Shown: positions 1 to 8,328, counted from the stretch's first letter. The stretch is 64,000 nt of DNA from Hymenobacter citatus (GCF_014333615.1 NZ_JACSCY010000004.1:62001-126000), one strand, 5' to 3'. Notes: generated by a model from the letters alone, not told the origin. Made by a program: numbers and translations.

Positions 1-447
1 ATCTACGCCGACCTGCCGCGCGATGCTCCCCAACTTGCGCAGTTGAAGCTAGTACGGGACTATCAAATGCGTTTCTACGTATCCCAGCCGCTGCAAACGG
101 ATGCAGGATACAACATTGGTACCCTGTGCCTGATTGGGCGCTACGAGCGGCATTTTAGTACGCAGGAGCAGCAGCACCTACGTTTGTTTTCTCAGGCGGT
201 AATGCAATTATTACGCTTGCGGCTGTTGCTGCCAGATGCACCAGGCCAACCGTCATTAAAGTGGGCCGATCTACGTGAGCAGCTAGCGCAAGTGGCCATG
301 CAACTAGACCCAGTATGGCAGCCAGCGGAAATGCAATACCAACCGCTCTATGTGCCCTGGGAGAAAAATCTTGTTGGCCTGCACCACAACCTGCTGCCCG
401 AGAGCCTGCACCGACATGTGCAGCGCCTCATTGCGAGTAGCAACTAA
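1..447 (+). CDS. GAF-domain protein, C-terminal fragment
   Basis: The frame is open from the first base of the window, so only the last 148 residues are present and the true start lies upstream. The stretch PLQTDAGYNIGTLCLIG followed by an acidic helix (STQEQQHLRLFSQAV) is the usual ending of a GAF domain, a small-molecule or signal-sensing fold common in cytoplasmic histidine kinases and related sensors. The roughly 70 residues after it resemble no domain I know, and no kinase or output domain follows, so the GAF domain is close to the C-terminus. The gene ends at a bidirectional hairpin shared with the facing tRNA gene. GAF assignment is fairly safe; the function of the whole protein cannot be stated. 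Confidence 0.7.
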   Translation: MYADLPRDAPQLAQLKLVRDYQMRFYVSQPLQTDAGYNIGTLCLIGRYERHFSTQEQQHLRLFSQAVMQLLRLRLLLPDAPGQPSLKWADLREQLAQVAMQLDPVWQPAEMQYQPLYVPWEKNLVGLHHNLLPESLHRHVQRLIASSN

Positions 448-495
448 CGTATTCTCATTCTAGGCAAAGTTGAACCGAAACTGTTGCCTACTGAA

Positions 496-530
496 TAAAA
501 AAGGCCCTCAGATTGCTCTGAGGGCCTTTT
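496..530. terminator. Bidirectional terminator between GAF gene and tRNA-Arg
   Basis: A nine-base-pair stem (GGCCCTCAG at 503-511 with CTGAGGGCC at 518-526) is flanked by an A-run on the left and a T-run on the right. It can therefore end both the rightward GAF transcript and the leftward tRNA transcript. Confidence 0.85.
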
Positions 531-534
531 CTTG

Positions 535-608
535 TGGTCGCGTAGGGAGTCGAACCCCAAACCTCCTGATTCGTAGTCAGGTGCTCTATCCAGTTGAGCT
601 ACGCGACC
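535..608 (-). tRNA. tRNA-Arg (anticodon ACG)
   Basis: Read on the minus strand this 74-nt segment folds as a normal cloverleaf. It has a seven-base-pair acceptor (GGTCGCG/CGCGACC), a D-arm with GCTC/GAGC, an anticodon stem CCTGA/TCAGG around the loop CTACGAA, and a T-arm with TTCGACT. The discriminator is A and CCA is not encoded. Anticodon ACG would be read as ICG after deamination and decode CGU/CGC/CGA arginine codons. A strong terminator lies immediately downstream. Confidence 0.97.
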
Positions 609-721
609 GTTTTCCTGTTACGGTGTGCAAAGATAACAGCAGATTTTTCCGAAAAACAAGCTGAGTCGCATTTTACAGGAGAAAAAAGGCAAGAAAATAT
701 GCAAGCAACTGATTTTCAGAT

Positions 722-1444
722 TTAATAATTTTCGTGTTTTTCCACTTGTCTGTTTAAAGCGCGCTGTACGGCCCGGTTGAAAACGTAGTAAAGACCCAGC
801 GCAGCTACGGCCAGCAGCACCAGTACCAGAATTTTGCCGGTAGTACCGGTGTCGGGGTTGTGCAGCAGCGAGAGTGCATCCTGGGCCTGGGTGCCTATCC
901 AGTAGAAGAACAGGCTGCGCGGTAGCATGCCAAGCACGCTGGCACTCAGAAAGCGGGTGCGGTCTACGCCGAGGATGGCTAGCACAAAGGTCATGAGGGC
1001 GAAGGGTAGGACAGGGGCCAGGCGCACCAGCAGAATCAGCTGCCAGCTCTGGTGGCGCAACTCCTGCATAATGGCTTCGGCCTTTGGGAAAGAATGCACA
1101 AAGCGGAGCAGCTTGCCTTGGTCGAGGCGGGTAGCCAGCTCGTAGCCCAGCAGCGCCGCCAGCGCATAGGCGACGATGGTACCTGGCAAGCCGGACCAGC
1201 CCAGGAAAAAACCCGTGAGCAGCACCGCTACCGTGGAGTGCACCAGCGAAAACGCCAATACCAGTACCATTAGCCCAAAATACAGCAGCATTTGGGGTAG
1301 AGAAAGGTCGCGCAGCAACTCCTGATGCTCATACAACAGGTACGTAACGGCCGAGCTACCCACTACGGGTAGCACTACCAGCAAAAACATAGACAGCAGC
1401 GAAGACGCGTTGGTGCGGAACAACGCTTTCAGGGTAGAGAGCAT
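722..1444 (-). CDS. TVP38/TMEM64 (VTT/DedA-like) membrane protein
   Basis: A 240-residue polytopic inner-membrane protein with about five to six hydrophobic segments. The centre carries the VTT-domain pattern: FFLGWSGLPGTIVAYALAA, a short amphipathic helix, then LVRLAPVLPFALMTFVLAILG with the conserved R-x-x-P-x-x-P-F. Members of this superfamily act as lipid scramblases or undecaprenyl-phosphate flippases in some bacteria, but the substrate here is unknown. The ATG at 1444 is preferred over one eight codons upstream because the latter lies inside the terminator hairpin of the preceding gene. The gene stands alone between the DUF2167 gene and the tRNA. Confidence 0.82.
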   Translation of the reverse strand: MLSTLKALFRTNASSLLSMFLLVVLPVVGSSAVTYLLYEHQELLRDLSLPQMLLYFGLMVLVLAFSLVHSTVAVLLTGFFLGWSGLPGTIVAYALAALLGYELATRLDQGKLLRFVHSFPKAEAIMQELRHQSWQLILLVRLAPVLPFALMTFVLAILGVDRTRFLSASVLGMLPRSLFFYWIGTQAQDALSLLHNPDTGTTGKILVLVLLAVAALGLYYVFNRAVQRALNRQVEKHENY

Positions 1445-1452
1445 AGGCAAAG

Positions 1453-1482
1453 AAAAACAGGCTGGCAAAACTACCAGCCTGT
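1453..1482 (-). terminator. Terminator of the DUF2167 gene
   Basis: Nine-base-pair stem (ACAGGCTGG at 1457-1465 with CCAGCCTGT at 1474-1482), followed in the minus direction by a T-run at 1457-1453. It closes the DUF2167 transcript and occupies the region just upstream of the chosen start of the next gene. Confidence 0.75.
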
Positions 1483-1511
1483 TTGCTCTTACGGATTTGT
1501 AGCGCGTGTCG

Positions 1512-2477
1512 CTACGCTTCTGGTTCCGATGGTGGCGTTTCGCCTGTGTCGAGGGCCAGTTGCTCGTCGTTGCTTTTGGCGCCGAAAAAGCGCCGGATGG
1601 CCGTCCAGGCGCCGGCCAGCAAGCCCAGCGCTACCTTCCAGAACTTAAGCAGGGTGATAAGGATGACCTTGCCAAACTTCAGAATCACGGCGAAGAAGCC
1701 CACTTTAGCCAGCACCTTGCCCGCTACCAGGCCACCAATGCTGTAAGCGGCTACCTCATCAATACCGGGGCTAAAATCGGCGTAGCGCAGGCCCTTAGCG
1801 AAGGCTACCCCATCGATAACCGTAGGGATAGTGCCCCGGATTTCGGCTAGCTGCGCGGGCGTGCCCACGGCGTTGAGCACCAGCACGCCCTTGCGACCCA
1901 ACAGGCGCAGGTTGTAGTTGAGGGTATGCTCGGGCTCGTCGCCAAACTGCAATTCCTTGGCCCAGTGCAGGGCGTTTTTGTCTTTGTCGTAGTAGGGCTT
2001 GGCGGCCCAGCCCAGGAGTTGCACGGTTTCGTAGCCGGCCTCGGTACGCTCCTCGTTCTCATCGGCCACGTCGCCCTGCATTTCCTCCAGCAGGTCGTCG
2101 TAGTTGATTTTATCGGCGTCATCGTCCTTTACATAGCCCATCGACTCGTAGCGGATAATAAAGGCCCAGCTTTTCTCATCCAGCGGGCCATAGGCGGCCG
2201 GCACCAGCATCCCCAGCGACTCTTGTTTGGGGTTGCCCCACCAATCGGTGAGCACGTGGCGGCTCTGGGCCGAGTCGAGGTAGCGGAAACCCTGCGGCAC
2301 GGTCAGCTCGCCTACCCCGCCGGGCAGCGTGATGCGGCCCTGCTGGTAGTGCAGCGTGGCTTGCAGCGAGTCGATAACAAATTTGCGCCGGGCGGCCTCA
2401 GCATCGGGTGGCGCATCGGCCGCGGAGGCGGCCAGGCCCGTGCAGAGGGTAAGCAATAGGAGTAAGATTTTTTTCAT
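1512..2477 (-). CDS. DUF2167 family membrane-anchored protein
   Basis: A 321-residue exported protein. The start at 2477 gives a clear signal peptide (MKKILLLLLTLCTGLAASAA); the frame continues upstream but without a plausible leader. The body shows the DUF2167 signature: a glycine/proline turn ITLPGGVGELTVPQGFRYL, then WWGNP, and a long soluble region ending in two or three hydrophobic helices (about residues 245-305) that would anchor it in the membrane. The C-terminal tail is acidic and proline-rich. The family is widespread in Gram-negative bacteria and has no established biochemical role. Monocistronic, with its own terminator; upstream is the divergent metB-like gene. Confidence 0.85.
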   Translation of the reverse strand: MKKILLLLLTLCTGLAASAADAPPDAEAARRKFVIDSLQATLHYQQGRITLPGGVGELTVPQGFRYLDSAQSRHVLTDWWGNPKQESLGMLVPAAYGPLDEKSWAFIIRYESMGYVKDDDADKINYDDLLEEMQGDVADENEERTEAGYETVQLLGWAAKPYYDKDKNALHWAKELQFGDEPEHTLNYNLRLLGRKGVLVLNAVGTPAQLAEIRGTIPTVIDGVAFAKGLRYADFSPGIDEVAAYSIGGLVAGKVLAKVGFFAVILKFGKVILITLLKFWKVALGLLAGAWTAIRRFFGAKSNDEQLALDTGETPPSEPEA

Positions 2478-2599
2478 AAAGAATAAAAATGGAGAAAGAA
2501 TGAAATTGAATTTTGCCAACAAGATAGCTACTTGATAGTTAACTACTATAGAGAAAACTGGATGTTGTGGTGAGGCCCAGGCAAGTGCCCGCGTCCTTT

Positions 2600-2607
2600 T
2601 ACCTTTG
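2600..2607 (+). promoter_or_regulatory. Candidate -7 box upstream of the metB-like gene
   Basis: TACCTTTG fits the Bacteroidota -7 consensus TAnnTTTG and lies 48 nt before the ATG at 2656. No TTG is found at the usual 17-23 nt upstream distance, so the -33 element is not supported. I saw no recognisable SAM riboswitch in the leader. Confidence 0.45.
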
Positions 2608-2655
2608 AGCACGCCCTTTTAGGGTGTTTGCTTCTCCTGTCCACCCCACTACAAT

Positions 2656-3795
2656 ATGAAATTCGGAACCAAAGCCATCCACGCCGGCGTGCACCCCGAC
2701 CCGGCCACCGGCGCCATCATGACGCCCATCTACCAGACTTCCACCTACGTGCAGACCTCGCCCGGCCAAAACCAGGGCTACGAGTACTCGCGTACGCACA
2801 ACCCTACCCGCTCGCAACTGCAAGATGCGGTGGCAGCGCTGGAAGGCGGCAAGCACGGGCTGGCCTTCGCCTCGGGCATGGCCGTGGTCGACTGTATCAT
2901 CAAGCTACTGCAACCCGGCGATGAGGTGATTTCCACCAACGACCTCTACGGCGGCAGCTACCGCATCTTCACCAAAGTGTTTGCGCCGCTGGGCATCAAA
3001 TTTCACTTTGTGCCGATGCACGACATGACGGCCGTGCGCGAAAAGGTGACGGATAAGACCAAGCTGATTTGGGTGGAAACGCCTACCAATCCGCTGCTCA
3101 ACATCATCGACATCGAAGCTGCCGCCGAGGTAGCCCACGAGGCCGGCGCCCTGCTGGTAGTCGACAACACCTTCTCGACGCCCTACCTGCAAACCCCGCT
3201 GGCCCTGGGTGCCGATATTGTGATGCACTCCCTCACCAAGTACATGGGCGGCCACTCCGACGTAGTGATGGGTGCCCTGGTAGTAAACGACGACGCGCTA
3301 CAGCAACGCCTGGCCTTCCTGCAAAACTCCTGCGGCGGCACGCCCGGCCCCCAGGACTGCTTCTTGGTGCTGCGCGGCCTCAAAACCCTGCACCTGCGCA
3401 TGCAGCGCCACTGTGAAAACGGCCGGGCCGTGGCCGAGTACCTGCAAGCGCATCCGAAGGTAGAAAAGGTGTTTTGGCCGGGATTCCCCGAGCACCCCAA
3501 CCATGCAGTGGCCGCCAAGCAAATGCGCGATTTCGGGGGCATGATTTCCTTTGTACTGAAAGGCGACAAGCAGGAAGACGCCATTGCCGTGCTGGAAAAG
3601 CTGAAACTCTTCACCCTGGCCGAAAGCCTAGGCGGGGTAGAAAGCCTCTCCGGTCATCCCGCTACCATGACGCACGCTAGTATTCCGGCCGAGGAGCGTC
3701 GCAAAGCCGGCCTCTCCGACTCGCTTATTCGCCTAAGCGTGGGCATCGAGGACATTGAGGATCTGCTGGAAGACCTGGGCCAGGCCATTGGGTAG
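2656..3795 (+). CDS. metB: Cystathionine gamma-synthase / gamma-lyase family PLP enzyme
   Basis: A 379-residue cytoplasmic enzyme of the Cys/Met metabolism PLP family, close to the family's usual length. It contains the hallmark YSRTHNPTR (44-52), the cofactor-binding region LAFASGMAV, the aspartate in VVDNTFSTPYLQ, and the Schiff-base lysine K195 in MHSLTKYMGGHSDV. Such enzymes join O-acyl-homoserine and cysteine to cystathionine (synthase) or split cystathionine (lyase). Sequence inspection alone does not separate gamma-synthase from gamma-lyase, so the symbol is provisional. It is monocistronic, preceded by a TAnnTTTG box and closed by a long palindromic hairpin. Confidence 0.88.
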   Translation: MKFGTKAIHAGVHPDPATGAIMTPIYQTSTYVQTSPGQNQGYEYSRTHNPTRSQLQDAVAALEGGKHGLAFASGMAVVDCIIKLLQPGDEVISTNDLYGGSYRIFTKVFAPLGIKFHFVPMHDMTAVREKVTDKTKLIWVETPTNPLLNIIDIEAAAEVAHEAGALLVVDNTFSTPYLQTPLALGADIVMHSLTKYMGGHSDVVMGALVVNDDALQQRLAFLQNSCGGTPGPQDCFLVLRGLKTLHLRMQRHCENGRAVAEYLQAHPKVEKVFWPGFPEHPNHAVAAKQMRDFGGMISFVLKGDKQEDAIAVLEKLKLFTLAESLGGVESLSGHPATMTHASIPAEERRKAGLSDSLIRLSVGIEDIEDLLEDLGQAIG

Positions 3796-3864
3796 GGGCA
3801 GGGCAAACAGCCTGTCGGTAAAATATAACGGGTAGCGAATCGTCTACTTCCCTACCCGTTCAAA

Positions 3865-3925
3865 CAGAACGTCACTTCGACCAGCACGCGAGAGTTTTCC
3901 GCTGGTCGAAGTGACGTTCTGCTTT
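3865..3925. repeat. Long palindrome, REP-like, acting as terminator
   Basis: Two perfectly complementary 21-nt arms (3865-3885 and 3901-3921; core GTCACTTCGACCAGC) surround a 15-nt loop and are followed by CTTTT. The position just after the metB-like gene suggests transcription termination. The TTCGAC core is shared with other palindromes in this window. Confidence 0.75.
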
Positions 3926-3951
3926 TCCTGATCGGCTGATTACGTCATACT

Positions 3952-4947
3952 ATGAAAATCTCCTCCCGCTTCGACGGCAAGCGCTACCACAACGCCCTAC
4001 CCACCTCTATGTCGACGGCCAGTAGCTACTGGCAGATGGCCCGACGCTGGCTCTTTGGCAAGGAGCAGCGCGTGCCCAAGCCGCCATTGGCCGGTTTTTC
4101 GGTGGATGTGGCCGCGCTGGCTCAGCCCGTGCCGTCAGACGCGTTGCGGGCTACCTGGCTGGGGCACTCCACGGTACTGCTGGAAATCGACGGCCGCCGC
4201 TTCCTGACCGACCCGGTGTGGCGCTCCTACAGTTCGCCAGTCAATTTTATGGGACCGAAGCGCTTCTTCCCCAACCCGCTACCCCTGCCACAGATACCGC
4301 CGCTGGATGGCGTGCTCCTCTCCCACGACCACTACGACCACCTCGACCCCATCGCCATACGGGCGCTGGCGCGCACGGGCGTACCGTTCTTCTGCCCCTT
4401 AGGGGTAGGGCAGCACCTGCGTCGCTGGGGCGTGGCCGCCGATAAGATTACGGAACAGGACTGGTGGCAGGAAGTGGCGTTAGCACCCGATTTTACGCTG
4501 GTGGCTACGCCCGCCCGGCACTTCTCCGGCCGTCGCCTCGGCCTCGATCAGGATGCCACACTGTGGGCGTCGTGGGTGCTGCGGGGGCCTACCCACCGCG
4601 CGTTCTTCGGCGGCGACTCCGGCCCGTTTGCCGCCGCCTTTCAGCAAATAGGCGACACCTACGGCCCCTTCGACCTGGCCATGTTGGAAATAGGCGCCGC
4701 CGACCCCGACTGGGCCGACGTGCACATGGGCCCTACCGTGGCCGTAGCCGCCCACCAAGCCCTACGCGGCCGGGCGCTGCTGCCCATCCATTGGGGTACC
4801 TTCAACCTGGCCTACCACGCCTGGACCGCCCCCGTCGAGGAAGTGCAGCAAGCTGCTACCACGGCTGGCGTAGCACTGCTACTACCCCGGCCCGGCGAGC
4901 GGGTAGAGGCGGTGCAAGCACCGTATGTATCGGGGTGGTGGAAATAG
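3952..4947 (+). CDS. MBL-fold metal-dependent hydrolase, NAPE-PLD-like
   Basis: A 331-residue metallo-beta-lactamase-fold protein. The domain opens with WLGHSTVLLEIDG (69-81) and the first-strand motif FLTDPVW, typical of the NAPE-PLD/UlaG-like branch. The zinc ligands are visible: H125, H127, D129, H130 in SHDHYDHLD, H190 in TPARHFSGR, D222 in FFGGDSG, and H280 in LLPIHWGTF. Relatives hydrolyse phosphodiester or other ester bonds, for example N-acyl-phosphatidylethanolamine in animals; the bacterial substrate is unknown. No signal peptide is evident, so it is probably cytoplasmic or membrane-associated. It is a single gene followed by a REP-like hairpin. Confidence 0.88.
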   Translation: MKISSRFDGKRYHNALPTSMSTASSYWQMARRWLFGKEQRVPKPPLAGFSVDVAALAQPVPSDALRATWLGHSTVLLEIDGRRFLTDPVWRSYSSPVNFMGPKRFFPNPLPLPQIPPLDGVLLSHDHYDHLDPIAIRALARTGVPFFCPLGVGQHLRRWGVAADKITEQDWWQEVALAPDFTLVATPARHFSGRRLGLDQDATLWASWVLRGPTHRAFFGGDSGPFAAAFQQIGDTYGPFDLAMLEIGAADPDWADVHMGPTVAVAAHQALRGRALLPIHWGTFNLAYHAWTAPVEEVQQAATTAGVALLLPRPGERVEAVQAPYVSGWWK

Positions 4948-5017
4948 GGGGAGAAACAAGTACGTGATAAGTGACTTTGTTAGCAAACTACCTTAAAACC
5001 GGTTCAGGAAGTCGTCA

Positions 5018-5068
5018 GGCCGTCATGCGTGATCTAACATCTGCTTGTCGAAGCATGACGGCCCTTTT
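5018..5068. repeat. REP-like palindrome after the MBL gene
   Basis: Eleven-base-pair arms (GGCCGTCATGC at 5018-5028, GCATGACGGCC at 5053-5063) with a 24-nt loop containing GCTTGTCGAA, followed by CTTTT. The loop and right arm read GCTTGTCGAAGCATGACGG, matching the word seen again at 19946-19976. It is a plausible terminator and a member of the dispersed repeat family. Confidence 0.65.
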
Positions 5069-5149
5069 GCATTTGAAAGCTTCCCAGGCAGCTTCTTATG
5101 CTATCAATATTGAATCTGTAAGTTTCCTTTTCGTAGGCTAGGAAGGCTA

Positions 5150-5203
5150 ATAGAAGGTCGTGTTGTCTAACGCTAAACAGCATTAGACAACACGACCTTC
5201 TAT
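5150..5203. repeat. Long perfect palindrome upstream of GT-C gene 1
   Basis: Perfect 21-nt arms (5150-5170 and 5183-5203; core AGGTCGTGTTGTCTAA) enclose a 12-nt centre. Unlike the other long palindromes it sits directly in front of a gene, and its right end overlaps a candidate -7 box, so it could be an operator or block read-through from upstream. Confidence 0.7.
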
Positions 5204-5208
5204 ATTTG
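5201..5208 (+). promoter_or_regulatory. Candidate -7 box of GT-C gene 1
   Basis: TATATTTG matches TAnnTTTG exactly and ends only four bases before the first ATG at 5213. If used, the transcript would be nearly leaderless or the true start would be an internal ATG. No convincing -33 TTG was seen. Confidence 0.4.
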
Positions 5209-5212
5209 AGCA

Positions 5213-6532
5213 ATGGTTATGAAAAAAATATACCCGCACATATGGCTGTATGCCATGCTGTTTATTATGCTCCTGTTACTAGTGCCTCGAGCTGGTTTTG
5301 AAGGAGATGTAGGGTGTTGGGTTCGATGGGGCACGCACATCCATGACCAGGGTTTACGAAATGCTTACGAGCATCCTGGTAACAACTACAATCCGTTTTA
5401 TCATTATGTATTGTGGGCCTACGGTAAGCTGGTAGGCACGCCAGAAAAGATCCAGCGGTATCGGCACGCGCTGAAGGCTTTCACTCTTTTGTTTGATTTT
5501 GCGGGGGCTATTATGCTTGCGGCACTGGCTACACCGGGTAGTCAACGCCGGTTTATGCTATCATTACTACTGCTGTTTAATATTGGGTACCTCTACAACA
5601 CGCTGGTGTGGGAGCAGATAGATGCTATTCTAACCTTCTTTGCAGCATTAGCAGTAGTGCTGGCATTGCGTAAAAACATCACCCTGAGCGTATTAGCGTA
5701 TGTAATTGCTTTTAATGTCAAACCGCAGGCCATTATATTTCTGCCGCCTCTATTCTTTCTTTGGTTGCCTTTATTGCGTACCCGTGGTATCGTAATAGGG
5801 CAGGCCATAGGTGCAGCAGTAGTATTGCAACTACTTATCTTGACGCCTTTTGTGTGGATGGCTGAGCGCAGTGGCTGGCCACGGCTGGTGGAAATCAACC
5901 TGCATGCCGCTGATATGTATCCATTCATCTCCATGAGTGCCCGTAACTTATGGACGTTTATTGCACCAGACGGCCCATTTCCGTTGATATCTGCCTGGGA
6001 CGATACCACAGTAGGTGCTTTAGGCCTAACGTATCGCCAGTGGGGACTTATCCTTTTTATGTTGTGCTCGGCAATAGCTCTGCTACCCTTGCTATTGTTG
6101 TGTCTTATGGCTTTCCGGCAGAAGCGACAACAATACGTTGTGCGGGAACAAGCTCTAGTGCTGATCAGCTGTGCTACCATCCCGCTGCTCTTCACGTACT
6201 TGAATACGCAAATGCACGAGCGATATTGGCATGCGGCTGTACTGTTTTTGGGTGGCTACGGATTCCTGACGGGGCGTTATCAATTGCTGATATTAGTATC
6301 AGTGGCTTATACTATTCAGTTGGAGGCCATTCTACGCTTCTTAGAACTCAAGAACTATGGGACATTGCTATTTAACGCTTGGTTAAACGCTACGATGTTT
6401 ACGGTTAGCGTTGTATGGGCTATTGCGGAAATCTACCGAATTGCTCCTGTACGGCGTATGTGGGCGAGTCTAACATCATCAATACAAGGCAGCAACAGAG
6501 TAAGTAACCCCTTGGTTGCTAGTGTAGAATAG
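5213..6532 (+). CDS. Polytopic GT-C-fold glycosyltransferase-like membrane protein 1
   Basis: A 439-residue protein with about ten hydrophobic segments. Its pattern resembles GT-C glycosyltransferases that use lipid-linked sugars: an acidic residue in the first loop (GFEGDVGCWVRWG), then YNPFYHYVLWAYG, a W-E-Q-I-D-A-I segment, and NVKPQAIIFLPP, reminiscent of ALG6/ALG8 and DUF2029/GT87 relatives. No domain assignment is certain. Start 5213 is used, but ATG 5219 (MKKIYPHIW) is equally possible. The coding sequence is clearly AT-richer than its neighbours (27 of 60 bases GC in one sampled line), as is its paralogue at 6914. The two share TQMHERYWHA and YLYNTL-W-Q-x-D-A. Confidence 0.7.
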   Translation: MVMKKIYPHIWLYAMLFIMLLLLVPRAGFEGDVGCWVRWGTHIHDQGLRNAYEHPGNNYNPFYHYVLWAYGKLVGTPEKIQRYRHALKAFTLLFDFAGAIMLAALATPGSQRRFMLSLLLLFNIGYLYNTLVWEQIDAILTFFAALAVVLALRKNITLSVLAYVIAFNVKPQAIIFLPPLFFLWLPLLRTRGIVIGQAIGAAVVLQLLILTPFVWMAERSGWPRLVEINLHAADMYPFISMSARNLWTFIAPDGPFPLISAWDDTTVGALGLTYRQWGLILFMLCSAIALLPLLLLCLMAFRQKRQQYVVREQALVLISCATIPLLFTYLNTQMHERYWHAAVLFLGGYGFLTGRYQLLILVSVAYTIQLEAILRFLELKNYGTLLFNAWLNATMFTVSVVWAIAEIYRIAPVRRMWASLTSSIQGSNRVSNPLVASVE

Positions 6533-6898
6533 AGTTGTTACAGCCATACTAATAGGCTCTTGAAGCACTATAGCTAGTAACGTTGCAATAGACAAAATAA
6601 CGTGCCTCTTCACGCTTGTAGCAGATGCCTCCTGCTGTCATCATGGCGTAGGGTTAGTTGTAATCCTGCGGGCTGGAGAAGCTGTTTACATTCCTTTTAT
6701 CGTGATTGCGCTAAGAACAAGTGCCACTGCTCACCGGCGGCCCATCACTTAGGCGCTTTGAATCCAACTTATCACGTACATCGATCTAGTTGAGAAAGTC
6801 TAAGAGGACGCTGCTGTGTACTGTTGCTACAGCGAAGAAGGGCCATGCAAGCTCCTTGTATCTAGCTGGAGAAGGTAGGAGAAGGGCCTACTTGCGCG
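6533..6898. other. Gap between the two GT-C genes
   Basis: About 365 bases without a credible gene. A 63-codon frame at 6602-6793 starts with GTG, has an atypical Cys/His/Ser-rich composition and is probably spurious. No hairpin terminator of note was seen. Confidence 0.5.
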
Positions 6899-6906
6899 TA
6901 GCTTTG
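6899..6906 (+). promoter_or_regulatory. Candidate -7 box of GT-C gene 2
   Basis: TAGCTTTG matches TAnnTTTG and ends seven bases before ATG 6914, mirroring the arrangement at GT-C gene 1. No -33 TTG at the usual spacing. Transcription from here would favour a leaderless mRNA or the internal ATG at 6944. Confidence 0.4.
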
Positions 6907-6913
6907 TTACCGG

Positions 6914-8245
6914 ATGATTAGTTATGGATTCTATGAAAAATGTATGCAAGAGGCAAGGCCAGTAAGCTATATAGCTGGTAGCTGGCGGTGGAAGTGGAAA
7001 GATGCGGCTTGCTACGGGCTCTTGCTATTGCTAGTGTGGGTGATGAGTGGCGACGCTCGCCATCAGGCAGATGGGTATAGTTGGTGGCAATGGTCGTCGT
7101 ATGCGACTGAGCATGGGCTGGCGAATGTATACAAGGTGTGGCGTAATGATTACCCGCCCCTGTACCATTATGTATTATATGGGTTTGGAAAGTTGCTGGA
7201 TAGCCCAGAGGCAATTTGTCGCAACTTGCATTACCTTAAGCTGGTAACCCTGCTCTTTGATTTCGGTGGCGCACTGCTAGTTGCTTCGTTAGCATCCACT
7301 CGTCGACAGGGAGTATGGATATCGTTGTTCTTGCTGCTCAATGTGGCATACTTGTATAATACACTGGCTTGGCAGCAGGTAGATGCTATCTACACCTGTC
7401 TATGCTTTGGGGCGCTGTTAGCCGCCTTGCGAGGTCGATCTGTTGTGGCAGGGGTGCTGATCGTGCTGGCGCTCAACATGAAGCTACAGTCTGTTATTTT
7501 CATTCCTCCTGTGGTGCTGGTACTACTGCCGCACTGGCAACTGACCCCAAAGGTGCTGGTATATACAATAGTAGCAAGCGCGCTGCTGCAACTGATCATT
7601 TTACTACCCTTTATCTGGGGCGGCGACCGTAACTACCTGCCTCAGATTTGGCTGATCACGCGCAGCGCCGGGGACCGGTACCCTTACATCTCACTTAATG
7701 CTTTTAATCTTTGGTATCTACTGACTTGGGCGTCTTCCTTGATGAATGTGTCTGATACTTTATGCTTTGCAGGCCATCCTTATAAGCATTGGGGACTGTT
7801 GCTGTTCGCAATGGCTTCGGCAATAACGTTGTGGCCGCTGTTTCGGCAAACAATGCGGCTGCTTGTACGCCGCCACGTGATGGGCGCGGAGCAGTATGCG
7901 TTGGTGTTGCTAAGCTGCGGTTTGCTGCCCATAGTATTTAGTTACTTCAACACACAAATGCACGAGCGGTATTGGCACGCAGCATTGCTTTTTCTGGCTG
8001 GGTACGGCTACCTGACAAAAAAATACTGGTTGTACGGGCTCACGTCCATTGCATACTTTCTAAATCTGGAAGCTGTATTGCAGTTGCTGCACCACGACCC
8101 ATACTGGTTGTATAATCCTCAGCTAGTGGCTGCAATGTTCACAATAGTGCTAATCATTGGCATCATGCAAGCCTACAAACTTATGTACAAAAACGCGCAC
8201 TCTACTCTGATAGCGGAGCCAGTGGCTATCCTTCGTAGTGCGTAG
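6914..8245 (+). CDS. Polytopic GT-C-fold glycosyltransferase-like membrane protein 2
   Basis: A 443-residue paralogue of the protein encoded at 5213. Matching landmarks occur in the same order: a first-loop acidic/aromatic segment (DGYSWWQWSSY), YPPLYHYVLYGFG, LYNTLAWQQVDAIYT, NMKLQSVIFIPP, and TQMHERYWHAALLFLAGYG. About ten membrane segments are visible. It is likely an inner-membrane enzyme using a polyprenyl-linked sugar, but donor and acceptor are unknown. The N-terminal 30 residues are basic with little hydrophobicity; ATG 6944 is an alternative start. AT-rich like its partner, which suggests a common origin by duplication and possibly acquisition of the pair. Confidence 0.7.
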   Translation: MISYGFYEKCMQEARPVSYIAGSWRWKWKDAACYGLLLLLVWVMSGDARHQADGYSWWQWSSYATEHGLANVYKVWRNDYPPLYHYVLYGFGKLLDSPEAICRNLHYLKLVTLLFDFGGALLVASLASTRRQGVWISLFLLLNVAYLYNTLAWQQVDAIYTCLCFGALLAALRGRSVVAGVLIVLALNMKLQSVIFIPPVVLVLLPHWQLTPKVLVYTIVASALLQLIILLPFIWGGDRNYLPQIWLITRSAGDRYPYISLNAFNLWYLLTWASSLMNVSDTLCFAGHPYKHWGLLLFAMASAITLWPLFRQTMRLLVRRHVMGAEQYALVLLSCGLLPIVFSYFNTQMHERYWHAALLFLAGYGYLTKKYWLYGLTSIAYFLNLEAVLQLLHHDPYWLYNPQLVAAMFTIVLIIGIMQAYKLMYKNAHSTLIAEPVAILRSA

Positions 8246-8328
8246 CGAGGCATAGATGGTAATCTAGAAACAGGAGCGAGTACGTATATCTGGCACAATC
8301 GGGTGAAGCATCTACCCGGAGCCTTACC

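Noticed and set aside
470-664. 64-codon open frame across the tRNA-Arg and its terminator
   Set aside because: It overlaps a clear tRNA and hairpin and has no coding character.
2480-2655. Possible SAM riboswitch ahead of the metB-like gene
   Set aside because: No recognisable SAM-I/II/III core or terminator switch could be seen in the short leader.
6602-6793. 63-codon frame between the GT-C genes
   Set aside because: GTG start, odd composition, no signal or domain; likely chance.
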